DNA from: Pocillopora verrucosa
Lineage: Eukaryota; Cnidaria; Anthozoa; Scleractinia; Pocilloporidae
DNA: 64,000 nucleotides
Reading direction: 5' to 3'
Assembly: GCF_036669915.1 (NCBI RefSeq)
Contig: NC_089320.1
Coordinates: 210,745-274,744 of the forward strand
Shown in pieces: positions 1 to 12,847 of this stretch (position 1 is its first letter; each line of letters begins with the position of its first letter). The translations under genes and the position numbers were made by a program. The notes beneath the pieces are model-generated. The model did not search any database, was not told where the DNA came from, and was given only the letters and a program-made list of their open reading frames with translations.

Positions 1-1589
1 TTGCAATTTGATGTGCACGTTAATAAAGACATCGCAACCGACAAGACAGGAAGATATCATGTGAAGCTTTACCTTTCTCGAGTGTATTGAAAAATTTTAA
101 ATTAGGTAATCCTTCAATTAAAATGGTAACCCTCTTTATTATTCACGGTATTGCAGATTTTCCTGAGGTTTAAACCTACAAAGCATATGATTAATTTTGA
201 TATGAATCGAAAACTGTTCCCTCTTTAACCGTCTACGTTGTGTACTGTGAAGTCTTGATCATTTACACGTACAAAATGCACAAAATATGGAAACCCCTTG
301 AGAATTGATATCTAACAGACCCCAGTTCTATCGGTTTACCAGTGCAGTAACCCTCACCGCGTCTACTTAAATACTGGGAATGAACCTACATTACTTAAAT
401 TACAAACCCTTAAGCGATCTTCCAAACTCTCAGTAAAAACGGCGGCAAACCGATAGAATGGGCGGCTTAATACTCTTGCAAAACAGCTTGGAGTTTACCA
501 ATACAATAAGCGTTAGTTTTTTGTTAGATCAGAGCGTGAAAGATATGTTGGCTTTTTTTTTCTTATCCAAAAGCATATTAGAAACAAAGGAGCCACGTAA
601 CGTTTTTGAAAAATTTATCCTAAAGTTTTGCGTTAATATTCTCCATTCTTTGCCATTCTTCTCTTTTTAATCCTTTTTCTTTTTTTGGCCTATTTCACTT
701 TACCTAACTGATATGTCAAGAACGTCTTGAAGAGATAGTTCATGGCAATAGAAGCACGGAGCCCAACTGATAACATAAGGTAGAGGTGGTGTCATGACGG
801 AAAAACATCTTGTGGTTCCTTAATAGTACTGAACTTGATAGCAAAAAACACTAGAGATGTCATTCAGTAGCTCCCTTAAATGCGGTCTTAGAACTTTATG
901 TAAGCAGTGAAATCTGTAAACATATGAATCAACCGCTGAACTACATTGGAAAAAGCAATAAATAAGGTTTGCAGTGGCATGAATTTTAAACGGATACCAA
1001 TACAGCAGTACTTATAGAACACTTTCTTTACTTTTCTACGGAGAAGAGAGTCGCACATAACGATATTTTGACCTTCACCCCCTTCGTTATCTTAACTTAA
1101 TGCTCCATTTACTAAATAAATTAATTTGTCCCAGATCATAACTAAGCGAACCGAATCGACCAATAAAATAAGGCAAAGTATTCTCTTCTTCAAATTTCTG
1201 GGCTGCTGTACACACTTTAAGCAACTTTCAGCAAAATATTCGCAAAAGCTCGGTGAGCTTCTGAATTAACGTCACTACACGAGCGTGACTTGACGAACGG
1301 TCATATACAACACCAAACTTAAACGACATGCGATATGTTCCTCCATGAGGAACAGCGCGTGTTCACTTTGATGTTCGAATTCCAAATTCAAGAATACATT
1401 TGATAGAGAAACTGTAGAGAAGGGTTGGGAGAATCAATCAGTGAACACCGAGGACATATAAGATGGTAGCAAAAAAGAAGGGAACGAGAGAACAGGATAC
1501 CGCATCCCCTTTTCCTTCTCTCATTACTAAAGTATTTGCCACATTCCTATTAAGAGGTGTGGTCACAGGTAGGAAAAATTAATATCTAA
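1..1589. other. Non-coding flank, downstream of GOLIM4
   Basis: No recognisable coding exon or RNA gene is seen. The open frames here are short, AT-driven and resemble no family I know. Part of the stretch next to 1590 is probably 3' untranslated sequence of the minus-strand gene ending there, but no clear polyadenylation signal could be assigned. Confidence 0.5.
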
Positions 1590-4500
1590 CTACGCCTGTT
1601 GGCTTTGTTCATTATTATTGTTATCGTCAGCATGTTTTAACGCTCTGTTAAAGGTCCTCTCCTTGTGGTGTAACCCTTGCTGACCCTGGATTGGTTTAAT
1701 CCGCTGTGTGTCCTGTTTCAGTGGTTGTTGGTGTTGTTGTTGTTGTTGTTGTTGTTGCTTGAATGATTCTATGTTGTCGTTCTCTTGAACTTCTTCAACA
1801 TCATCAGGATCTTCCTCTGTGTCTTGTTCAGTATTGGCATCTTCGTCATCATTTTCAGCTATAGAAACAAGATACTTTTCAGACTGACTAACAACTGTAA
1901 CATTCCTTTACTGTGCTTACAAATAACCCGCAATTTAAGCTACTTCAGAATTCCTCGTCTAATATACATCTCCACAAACAACAATTGAAGCGCTCGATGA
2001 ACAGTGCAACAGGTCCAAGCACGAGTCCTGCCTGTGCCATTGTGATGTGTTTTAGACAAAAGGTACAATTTTCACATTGCCTCTCTCCATCTATGCCAGG
2101 AGTATAAATAGGTACTACCTCTCTCCACCCATGCCAGGAGTATCTATATATATATATAGGAACCAGGAAACTGTTGAGGAAAACTGACCAAATTATAGGG
2201 GTATGTCAGCAAAGGACTGGTAATTAGTCCAGCCACTCCTGGAATGAGCGTCGATATTTCGACATAATCATATTTGATGAAAAGAAGAGACAGCAGTAAC
2301 ACTCTTCTAAAATCAAACATTTTTCCTCGGAAAATGAGGAACCTGTTTATTGAACTAAATAGCTTAACAACTCCATATAAAATATCAATCATGCACAATG
2401 TAGGAATATTTTGGGCTAATTTGAAAAAAAGTCAGTCTTACATTCGGGTCTTCCTGTATTCCAAAGTAACATCAACTCAAATTCAAAGACACATTTTGTA
2501 TCTAATGAAACACTAAAAATGCGGGGACTCCTTATCATGTAGTGCTTCAAGCACCACTAAAAAAGAAAGCAAAAATAACAGTGTACATACCATCAGACCG
2601 ATCTCTATGGTCCTGAGCTGTGTCGTGTGAGGTGGCTGGGATGGCGGTCAACTCAATATGTGTTGGCAACTCCCTTGCTTCATAATGCTTGTTTCGTTCA
2701 AGAGAGAGTCCTTCAAACTGTGGTTGAATTTGTTGTTTTAGTTGTCGTTGATCTTCCCAGTCCTCATTTTGTTGCTGAATTTGTTCCTCGTGAAAGTCTT
2801 CCTGCATTCCAGCCACTTGTTCATTTATTTTCTTTCGCGATAATTCATTGTCCTGACCATCTCCTTCCCGTGCCTCTTCTTCACCCCGTTTGTTGCTCTG
2901 TTTCTCGCCATACTGGGCACGCCGTCTCCTTGTATCGTCATCTTGGTATCCCTGTTCGTTTTGCTCACCATCTTTGTCTCCCAGCTGAGCCACGCCTCTG
3001 CGTTCATTTGCCACCTCTCCCTCGCCAGGTTGTTTCTGAACATAATTCTGCTCATTCTTGTTCTGTAGTCGGGAGGTGTCTGCATCATCAACTGATCTTC
3101 TATTTCTCTCTCTTACATTTTCCTCCTCGCCTTCTTCCTCTATGCCTTCTTCGTTGCCTTCTCTTCCTTCCTGATTGGCTCTTCGACTATCTCGCTCGGC
3201 CTGTCAAAAGATTCAAAAGTTACACGGAAATTCAATGTAACAAAAATACAGGACGTTATCATAACAGAGTTGCCACTCATAATGCATTATTAGTATATTT
3301 GTAGAAAACTGGTTTACCTTGATGATACTTTCCCATCCATTCACAGATTTATCTGTAGCAGAGACAACATGGACTCCATATTTTCTATTTGTGTTTCCGG
3401 TGTCTTCCTCACTGTCCCTCAAAGGAACATCATGGCGGACCTGCTCACTCTCACTGAATGAGTCTTCAGTTCTTCTGCTGTCTTCCCTTCTTCCTAACTG
3501 AATATTGTCCTGTTCCTGATTCTTACTTGAGAGTCCTTTCTCCTCATCAGCATCTTTACGAACAAGAAAAAGATGAAGAAAAAACTTTACACCCAAACAT
3601 CAGTATCAATATTTTCCATACTCTTCTCTATACTCTTCTCTGTACAATTCGTAAGGTGCTGACAAGAGGTTCTTCAATTGGTGGTCAAATCCTTAATTTT
3701 TGCGTGCTTAATGTGGGATCCAGGGTTGATATTGTAAGAATTTAATTGACACCAATTGCTCTTAGGGGTTTAAGGTTAATATTTTTTAACAATAATATAT
3801 TTTAGGCAGTTAACCGACACCATCTTCCTAATTGCAAAGTTACATATTTGACATTCCTCTGTTCAACAGAAGCTGTAAGAGTACAAGGGGCTGTTTTCCT
3901 CTGTCACTTCAGGCAAACAAATTATGAGATTTTGATAATTAGAAGGAGAAACTTTCAAGCAGAGTTTTAAGATCCCAGAAAACATCTTCAGATTTAAAGA
4001 AGTTCTAGTCTCTTTGTTAAAAGACAAATACAATTCAGCATACAGATGTAACCTCAAATGGAAGCAGTAAACAGGGCAAGCTCAAAAAGAAGAAAAGATG
4101 ATTATTATGAATCCACACACTCTAACTGAGTTAGAGAACAAAACTTTTTCTAAATAATACAATCCATCTTTCAGAAGAGTCATTCATTTTGTTATTACTG
4201 TCATTACTGGAATGTGTGGCTGGTAGGGAAGTCTCTCGACGATGGCGGTCCAGGACTTTGTGTTCATCAGCATGTATGCTCTCCATTCCAAGTGAACCTG
4301 TTCGACTTAAAAAATGGAAACTGGTGTAAGAAGATGAAAAATGTCTTTATATACTGCTACATTATTGTTGTTGGAAATACAACAATTAATTTTCCACTGG
4401 AACATTTAAAGATTCATCATCAGCAATTGTTATTCATGGGATTCTACAACAATAAATTACACTACATACTTTGCTTTTTCCACCTCTGGTTTTTCTTTGT

Positions 4501-7500
4501 CTCCCTGTGTTAATACTTCAGATTTAAAAGAGTTATGTAGATCACTACCTATAAAATATCAAAAAATAACCTTCAGCATCACCATCCTTTCTTTACTAAT
4601 CCCATTAATAGTAATTCTATGGTTCTCAAGATTGTTGAGCTTTTCTTACAGACAGCTTTCTTTTATCATGTTACTTATTCCTGTCAGTGTAACAGTAAAA
4701 ACTCCAATGATCTGTCTCTGAAGCCTTCAAAGTAAATTTTTCTGCCAGCCTTTCTTTTTTGGGGGGGAAAGGAATGGTGCCAATATTGGAGAGGAGAGGG
4801 AGGCACATTAATCAGTATGAAAGGGGGGCTTTGAAAATTTTCAAAACAGGAGAGGGCTTATTACTGACTGATTATGATTGTGATAGAGATATCTATCACA
4901 TTACCTTGCTGTCTAGCATCTGATGTTTTATCTTTTTCAAGTTTGTTCTGACCAACAGTTTTTTGACTTCTCTGCTGAGCTTTTTCGAGTCTTTCCAGTG
5001 ATTTCTGACAACCAAAAAAATGTAATACCTCAACATCCATTCTATAGCTACCAGCAGTCCACTTATATGAATAAATAAAAGCTAACCAACTTGAGCTACA
5101 GCAGGTGTGGTTACATACACTAGCCTTTTGATTTTTGAGTGAAGTGGCATTCAACCACAGGTAAGAAAGGTTCTGACTGCATTTGGTTGGTGAGCTTTTG
5201 TTCCATGATGGAACTGTTCCACGGACATTCCTGGAGAAGGCTTGTGTAAAGCTAAAAAAATTGGCAGCGAAGAGTTCAGGTCCATCACCATAGTTTGTGG
5301 AGAGATAAGCTGGGTGAACCAGTTTCAGTGGTGTTGAGATGAATAATGATCATACTTGTTTAAGTTCAGCTGTCTTGTAGGAAACTTACCTTGTAAGATG
5401 CAATTTCTTCTTCTAGAATGCTAATTGTTTCCTGGTATTGCTCACTTTGTCTCAATTCCTGAGCGCTGGACAACTACAAGAAATAGCCAACAAGAAATTA
5501 ACCAGCTGGTAAATGTAAAGAAATACATTGTACCCTTGCTTAGTCTGATGCATCAGATTCAGATACACAGTTTTTTCTTTGATCTCCAATTACCAAATGG
5601 GATATATCCTTTTCAAACAATTTCAGAGCTTGAAGACCAAACAGTGGTAAGCCATATAATTTATTAAGAAATAATGATCATTTAATATGCATCATTTTAT
5701 AATCAGTTCATTTGTGGAGTCTACAAGATTGTAGGACTGTCACAAAGTTGACATTACCCGTATTCATTACCCAACTTAGTCTATACTGTTTTATCAATTC
5801 TTTCTGACAAAGATAAATGTGCAAACCTTATAGCGCTCAAGTTCCTCTTCTCTTGTCTTAAGATGTGTTCTTAATGCCACAACCTGTTTCTTCAGTGTTT
5901 TGATTTCCTCTACATATTACAAAACATTATTATTACAATATTGACCCATTAGTCCTACATGAACATCTATTAAATTTGTAATTATCTTTTTCCACTTACT
6001 TTGCTGAGCTAACCTGTAAATTTACGCATATCTAATTTTAATACAAAGGGCATGTTGATGCAGGCTTAGTCATAAATGATATAAGAACTGACAATAACAT
6101 AAATGAACATAGAGCGATGTTTTCAATTAAAATATGTGTAAAATGAATCTTTTTGTGTCATTCAAGCACACTCAATTACACTAACTGGGCCAGCAGTCAG
6201 ATGGGACATCTACAATCAAAGCTGGGTGACGGGTGTGTTATTAGAAATATTGCTGGCCATGATCAATCTTCAGCCAAACAAATAATCAAACTAACGCACT
6301 TAAAAAAAATTGCACTACTAGCTGAATGGGCACAGTAAGAGAACAAGTGACATTACCATCAAGTGATGTTATCTCATTTGCCTTCTGTTCTTTAAACAGC
6401 TGATAGTTCCTTTTTTGTTGGTTGTTAAGAGTGCTATGCTCTGAACTGAGACGAGAGTATTGTTGCTGAAGACGGCTATATTCTGTATCAAGCTCTTTAT
6501 TCTGGGCCTGGAAAATAATCATGATAATTTTTACAAAGAGATTTTTAGTAAGTTTTTAAGTGTAGGAAATCAGAGAGAGAGCTATGATACATTGATCACA
6601 ATTAAAATACAGAGAAACATCTAACTTCTGGGGCAAAAAGAATGCTTTAAAAATTTTTTTTATGTTGTTAGCTATGTGGATTGTAATGTTTCAACTCCTA
6701 GCTGCAGCAGAGTCTTTTATAGGAGAGATGAGGTTGACTAATCATTCATCTCCTTATAGAGCATAAGACTCTGCTGTCACTGGTTGGTTCTCAACAGTTC
6801 TGATTGGTACAATTGGTTGATGTGTTCCCATGAGATGTTGCCCAGAAGTTAATAGCAATAGTAATGTACAGTCAAAATAAGCAGTGACTACAACTTGAGA
6901 CAATCAATAACACTTCATTATTACATTGTAGTTGAAGTTCACAAAAAAATAAGCGAGCTCAACTTATTTACTGTGCAGTTATCATTTACCAACCTTTAGC
7001 ATATTGTGTGAAGTCTCTAAAGAATTGAACCTGTTCATGTTTTCATGCTGAAATCAAACAATAGTATCAACAAAGTGATTTATTTCACAAAGTTATTGGC
7101 TAAAATCATAATTTGCACATTCAATAAACTTAGAATTCATTTAAATCACCTTGGATCTGGTTATATTCAAAATAAACTCCTTTTGCTTTTTAGAATACTC
7201 TGCAAAAAGGAAAAATACAAAGGCACTATTCAACTTTCCATGCAAATGTTTGCAACAAAATTTTTAAATATGCCAAAAAATAATCAAACTAAGTAGAAAA
7301 AGAAAATATTGTCTCTCATATAGAGAACACTACTATGACAACTTATTTATGATCCAACCTAGTTTGGTATTCTTGTGATCTGCCTTCTCCTTTTGAAGGG
7401 ATCTTTCCAGCCGAGCTCGATGTTCATAAACAACTGCAACAAATTAAAAGACACACAGATGAGATTGCTTAATTAATCGCAATAATTAAATACATTTTCT

Positions 7501-8151
7501 GATGCACAGGGTAGCTTCCCATACAGTGCAGATAAACTAAGCTGGATGTTTTATTTAAAATAAATTTACTTCCTTTTGACTCATACTGTTTCTACTCTCT
7601 ATCATACAAATATTACGATAAATATTCGCTCAGATTGCATTAACACTCATCATATTTAATACTGGTGTTCTACTATATCACCAACAGGTACAACATAATA
7701 AATTAGCATAAATTCAAAAAACTTAACAAAAAGTATGGAAATCTAAATGAACACACACAGATGAGATTGTTTTCCCCTTCTGCTGTACACAAAAAAAACC
7801 CCAATTCTGCATTAATCAAAACAATAACGAAGATATCCACTTTAAACCAATAAGTCCAAGATCGGCCTTTGTATTGTTTGGTACTGAGTATGTCCTTAAC
7901 GAGGATGATAACAATATCACTAACACTTTAAAAACAATACTACAAAAATACAGATCCCCATTTTGCTGTCAAATACCTTGAAGCTGAGATGAGAAAGACT
8001 CCTGTTTCCGGAGATACCTATTCGCTTCCGATTTCGAGATCTCTAAGTCCATTGAAACAATGTTGTACAAGTAGAATGTGTAGCCAAGGCCACCCAGTAG
8101 AGCGAAAAATACAGCTCCCTGAAAAATCGATTTGTTTCTTCTGTAACACAT
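1590..8151 (-). CDS. GOLIM4: Golgi integral membrane protein 4 (GPP130-like), 12-13 exons
   Basis: Type II Golgi membrane protein; the vertebrate homologue cycles between cis-Golgi and endosomes and is manganese-sensitive. Exons in gene order: 7977-8151, 7359-7433, 7150-7199, 6994-7047, 6357-6507, (6000-6008), 5827-5909, 5390-5473, 4905-5004, 4208-4297, 3318-3553, 2591-3200, 1590-1858. All junctions keep frame and total about 661 residues, close to the vertebrate length. The protein starts MCYRRNKSIF, with a membrane segment at about residues 11-30. QVVYEHRARLERSLQKEK then matches the GOLIM4 stalk almost exactly. A coiled coil follows (exons 3-8), then a long acidic, Gln/Glu-rich luminal tail with a run of eight Gln. 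The start is the ATG at 8151; the frame upstream of it offers only TTG. The GOLIM4 family call is secure; exon 9 (4208-4297) and the 9-nt exon are the least certain parts. Confidence 0.9.
1729..1759 (-). repeat. CAA/GTT trinucleotide run coding polyglutamine
   Basis: A short triplet run in the last coding exon of GOLIM4 gives eight Gln, then His-Gln-Gln. It lies in the acidic disordered tail, where length variation would be tolerated. Confidence 0.8.
2081..2158. repeat. Short tandem duplication plus (TA)n in GOLIM4 last intron
   Basis: Two copies of a unit of about 39 bp, beginning with CTCTCTCCA and containing ATGCCAGGAGTAT, lie side by side and run into a short (TA)n tract. All of this sits in the last GOLIM4 intron. 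Confidence 0.6.
6705..6776. repeat. Imperfect inverted repeat (hairpin) in GOLIM4 intron
   Basis: The outer 12 bases, CAGCAGAGTCTT, recur as their reverse complement AAGACTCTGCTG. The inner arms (AGGAGAGATGA against TCATCTCCTTAT) also pair with small gaps. This may be a degraded MITE; no target duplication was recognised. Confidence 0.5.
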
Positions 8152-10206
8152 CTTGTGCCAGTCGACGATTAGCAAATAGCCTGAATTAGATCGGACTTCA
8201 AATAGTCTCTCGCATCCATTGATCCGTGCAGAAAATGTTCAAAACATTTCCAACTTGAATGCCACTGACTGGGTTTACGTCGAGATCGGACCAATGTGAC
8301 GTGGAGACAACAAATATGGCCACTAGCCTCTCTTTCAGTGATCCGAGCCCGCCGTGCATAAATAGCGGTTTCCCGAAATGACCCGTGGCAACCGCGGGAT
8401 GATATTCGCGCGATTATCTACTAACTTGTTACCCAAGGCAAACCGTGGGTGGACAGTGATGGAAAATGGTTTATACGAGATGTAAAATTATTAAGGCCAA
8501 AATCAATATGTGAGTATGATGTTTTACAGAAAGGCGATTGTGATTCGTGAATTTATGAACCAGCATACTGGCGTTAGACGTGATTTGCCTCCTGAAATAC
8601 TCTTAACCCGTGGATAATTTCTTACATTTCCTAAGAAACCGCAGGATTTCCATGAAACTCCTCTCACAAAAAGGGTGAATTTACATTATGCCATTTAAAT
8701 TCGTGACGCGTGAAATGGTGTAATACACATAGGACCCGCCCCCCGCCCCCCCTCTTTTCTACCCTGTAAAGCAGCTGTCCGCTCTCCTAAATCATTCACG
8801 CATTTTAATTGGTTCTCACTTATGATCTATTGGAGGAAAGTCGTATAGATGACGTCACCTTTAGCAACGTTTTGCTTTGTTGTTGTATAAACTAATATAT
8901 TTGATGTTGCAGTAATAGAACACAGAACACGTCAAGATGCAGTAAGAATATCAGTGACACATATATAGTACACTCCGCTAAGCCTGATGTCTCCCTATTT
9001 TGTTCTTACAACACTTTGACGTCATCTGTAATCTCTTACTGAACAGATGCACGACAATATGGAATTAATTTTGTAAATGGAGCTGTAAACCTATATTGAC
9101 TGCATGTGTATGTCGGTTGTCTCTCGCAAAGATATTTACCTAAGTTTGTTATATTAATTAAAACTATGGGTAATAGCGAATATATTACTTGCCCTTGTTT
9201 TCACAATAGATTCATTTACTTTTAGCTGTGAAAAAAAAGAAAACTGTGGCCCCTAATTTTACAATAAGTTTTACTAATCATCGGCATTGAGTATGAAGCT
9301 TAAAGAATAATTTCCCTTTATGAAACCCTTCATTAGTTGACGAGACCACAAACTGTTTTATTGCGTGTACAAACAAAAAGGATGTCATTTGTTCTTGAGA
9401 GAAAGGACCTTCAGACAGGTTGTCTTTGGGTTTCTCTGGCCTCTACTCATATCCTCAGCCTACATCAGGAATTTTAAACTTTAACTTAACAGGAAAAATG
9501 ATCAAAATGGAGAAAAGAGAGGATCACAATTATTAGCAACTTGTAACGTTTGCCAAAGAAAACCTATTTTGATTTGCATTTTCAATAATTAGTTTTAAAG
9601 ATTATTGTTTGCCAGTGTTTGCGATGTCTCTAGAGAAATGAGCAGAAAACAATGAAGGACCTGTAAGACGTTCTGCTTTTGTTCTGTCTCTTTTAGATAT
9701 TAGAGTCATTACATTAACTCCTCCCAACTACTGAAACAGAATGAAGAAGGAGGCGTAGGTGCTAATTACGAATAATCACCTCATGGCAGAAACGAAAATT
9801 TAAAGAATTATTTTCCAAGGACAGATCCATCAGAGTAGGTGAATTGTATTTACGTTTCCAACTTTCTTGGAATCCTGGAGAAAAATTAAATACAGCAAAA
9901 TTTGACTCTCTTAACAAAGCGACTCAGTTTACACCCCTTGCGAAATTCGGTGTTGAGCACTTTGTTTAACAAGACTCTTTTCATTGTTCTCCAGATATAA
10001 CAGTGTAGTTAATGGATTACGTAAAACTGGCGTGTTTCAAGCCAATATCACGATTTGTTCACGCGTGCAATATTCATTTGCTTCTTAGAGTGTGGTGCTT
10101 AAGAAGTCGCACAACATCAGTCTACGCGGCCTTTTACCAACCCTGGACAATCTGGTACCTTCACGGAGGTTTGCGTCACATTTAAAGTACATTCTCGACC
10201 GTAAAC
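8152..10206. other. Intergenic region between GOLIM4 and the first FoxQ2 gene
   Basis: This 2-kb spacer holds the 5' regions of two divergent genes: GOLIM4 to the left (-) and the forkhead gene to the right (+). A C-rich patch lies near 8730-8755. I see no coding exon and no clear TATA box for either gene. Confidence 0.5.
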
Positions 10207-10887
10207 ATGGCATCTCAGAGTTTTAATCTTCCAAGTGTCTCAGCTATTCCAGCGTTCACTCACTCGTTTTATCATTGCGGATACTTCAACCCAGAGATGT
10301 CAACCTGTCTTAACAGAAATGGCTCTAGTATATGGTCTAGTTATGTGAATCCATGTTACCACCAAAGCTTTCAAGGCATCCCGTATCAACCCGCAGATGA
10401 AGAAAAACCAACTCAATCATACATTGGTCTTATTGGAAAAGCAATTCTAAGCTCTCCACAGCAGAAACTTGTTCTTGGTGATATCTACAACTACATTCTA
10501 ACAAATTATCCTTACTTCGGGAATAAAGGACCTGGATGGCGTAACTCCATACGCCACAACTTATCACTCAATGATTGCTTTGTTAAACTGGGTCGCTCTC
10601 CAAACGGCAAAGGACACTTCTGGGCAATCAATCCACTTAACTATGAGGACTTCAGTCGGGGAGAGTACAAACGCAAAAGGGCCACGAGAAGAAACCGGGA
10701 GAGAAACGGAACTGAGATAAGAACAAATGAAATCTCGAACAACTATCCAGCTGCTCAAACGAAGTGTAAAAGTTTTTTACAAAATAGAGGTTTTCACATC
10801 GAAACTCTTTTATCCAATAAATGGGAAGAGAAAGGCAGCGCTGGAGCACTGAATACAACGTCAGCATTTGCTGTTGTCGCCAGCTAA
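10207..10887 (+). CDS. FoxQ2-like forkhead transcription factor, paralog 1 (intronless)
   Basis: A 226-residue nuclear DNA-binding protein in one exon, with an ATG start. The forkhead domain spans about residues 67-158 and includes SYIGLIGKAILSS, the recognition helix WRNSIRHNLSLNDCF and the wing sequence GKGHFWAINPLNYEDFSRGE. NYEDFSRG followed by a basic stretch is typical of the FoxQ2 class. Near the C-terminus, FHIETLL (196-202) fits the eh1-like FxIxxIL motif that recruits Groucho/TLE co-repressors. Upstream, CYHQSFQGIPYQPADEEKPT is shared with paralog 3. It is convergent with paralog 2. In known animals FoxQ2 genes pattern the aboral or anterior pole; that role is inferred here. Other Fox classes are unlikely but were not tested by phylogeny. 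Confidence 0.88.
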   Translation: MASQSFNLPSVSAIPAFTHSFYHCGYFNPEMSTCLNRNGSSIWSSYVNPCYHQSFQGIPYQPADEEKPTQSYIGLIGKAILSSPQQKLVLGDIYNYILTNYPYFGNKGPGWRNSIRHNLSLNDCFVKLGRSPNGKGHFWAINPLNYEDFSRGEYKRKRATRRNRERNGTEIRTNEISNNYPAAQTKCKSFLQNRGFHIETLLSNKWEEKGSAGALNTTSAFAVVAS

Positions 10888-12847
10888 TTCATAAGTGGAC
10901 TGGTTTTTTTAGGAATTTTGATTTCATATAAAAACTGAAAACTGCGTAAACATCGAAGAAAAGAACGGAAAAGGAAGCTGAATGTTTATCTCAAACCACC
11001 TGCATAGTACATATGAAATAAGAATGGACAAAAACTTGATCAACAAGCCATACACATTGCGTTATAAGCATTTCTCCGTCCGTGCAGTATTTGTTACAGC
11101 TATATATAAAAATCTCTCTCATGACATTAGAAAGTGCAGAATGGTAATGTTTGTTTCACAATTCCAAGTGCTGACAAAAATATTGAGAAAATTAAACTGG
11201 AAGCGTGGGAAAAATAATCAGTTTTTTTTTTATATTGGTGCCGGCGTTGTATTCTAAGCCAGCCAGCGATTAAACATATTGAGAAAAAGCAATAAAAATT
11301 CGGTGCTAATGACTTTTACCACTATTCCATGTATTTAAATGCAAATCCACATTTCACCTAATAAGAATGCAAACAGATAAGCAAACTTGGCATTGTATAT
11401 TATTCATAGACCTAATCAACATTACTTAAACCAAGAAACGACGGAATTTGTGGCTTAAGTAAGTTTGAAAGCATACGTTAGTGTCGAGAAATCTTGGGAA
11501 TGCAATTCTTTGTTGCGAATGAAAAGAAATGGCTTTCTTTTGCTTCCAGAATATCAAACTACAGCAGTGTACGCTCAGTTTTTTAGTCAAGCGAAAAGAA
11601 AATCAGAGTGGTTTAAGAACGTTTTAATCTACCTGACCGAAGCCTGAGCCGTGAATACGATTTTACGTTTTTCTTCAATTGAGATTATCCTTGGAAAGGA
11701 ATAACTTCCAAGTAGATCCTGTTAGCTGCCAAGTTTTAAAAAAAACTATCTAAGATAACTGACCTTTGACTAACGTTTACAACCAGGAATAGTGAACTTA
11801 GAGCGACCGTTGTGAATAAATAAAATTGCAGGGTCACAGTTTACCGACCTGGTTGCAATTGCGGCCGGCATCGAATGAGATTATTTCATAAGATACAGGA
11901 AGGAAAAATGAGGAGAATCAAATTTTTCCGTGGGATGGAAAAAAGGAAAAGAAAGATAAAAACTGCGTGTTTAGGTTGACTTTGTAAGTATTCCACTTTC
12001 AGAAATGAGAGAAATAAAAGTCATATAAATAATTTGTTGCTCTTAGCTCGGTTTGTTTGAAAAACAACATTTACAGTTTGGCGCTGAAGTAGGATGTTTA
12101 CAAAGAAGACTAATTAGGTAGATTGCAAATTAAGTTTTTTTTATTGCTATTCAAAAGTCGTTTACACATAAATTTCCGCTAATTCTAGTTGCTATGTTCT
12201 CAACTATATTGCCAAGTTTTGACTGTTTTCTCCCTTCGTTTTGCTCTAACCTTTGACTATTGTTGAATTTTGTTTCTATGAATTTCAGTTGCTATATCTG
12301 TGTTCATATTCACCGAAAAATGTATTCATATACAGAAAATACTTTGAAACTATGGGTAACAATCGATCTAGGATTCTGGTGGCCTGGGTGAGAAAAAAAC
12401 ACTGAATAAGCAAGCTTTTCCCTTCATTGTCTGTCACTCTAACAACCTGATTGAAAGACTCATGACCGAACTAAATGACGAGTTGTTTTCAGTCGACTGA
12501 CATAAGTTTCATAACACTTGCCTTTTTCGGGACTACTCTGATCTCTGAGACTGTTATATACTCGTCAATCATCAGGAAAACATTTATACCTTTTTCACGC
12601 TCTGAAACAACTACTTACAATCGATTACGAGAAAGGAAACCTGGAAAATCTTTATAGTAAATTGTTTTATGAATTGTTTTAATAAATTATTTTCATGGAG
12701 CTGAAGACTCCTTTGAAAAGTGTAAACCTATAAGTGTTACCCAGAACCGTCACAAACACCTTAGAATCGGGTGCATTATACATTTATATGAACTCCACAT
12801 AAAATCCATGAAACAGTTGTATGTTTTTCAATGCCGTAAAGTTTCAT
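10888..12847. other. Spacer between convergent FoxQ2 genes
   Basis: This is AT-rich and non-coding as far as I can see. It should hold both 3' untranslated regions. An AATAAA lies at 11291-11296 on the + strand, about 400 bp after paralog 1. Open frames at 11465-11647 and 12475-12657 show no family resemblance. Confidence 0.5.
11291..11296 (+). terminator. Candidate polyadenylation signal of FoxQ2 paralog 1
   Basis: This is an AATAAA hexamer on the coding strand downstream of the 10887 stop. It is chance-prone in AT-rich DNA. Confidence 0.3.

Noticed and set aside
2144-2516. Overlapping open frames in the last GOLIM4 intron
   Set aside because: They lie between two exons whose junction is in frame, are AT-rich and have no family likeness.
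2627-3304. Long plus-strand open frame of 225 codons
   Set aside because: It is the antisense of GOLIM4 exon 2591-3200. The minus strand gives the acidic, Gln/Glu-rich tail with correct splice phases.
10564-10867. Minus-strand frames inside FoxQ2 paralog 1
   Set aside because: They are shadows of the forkhead coding sequence; the same shadows appear over the other paralogs.
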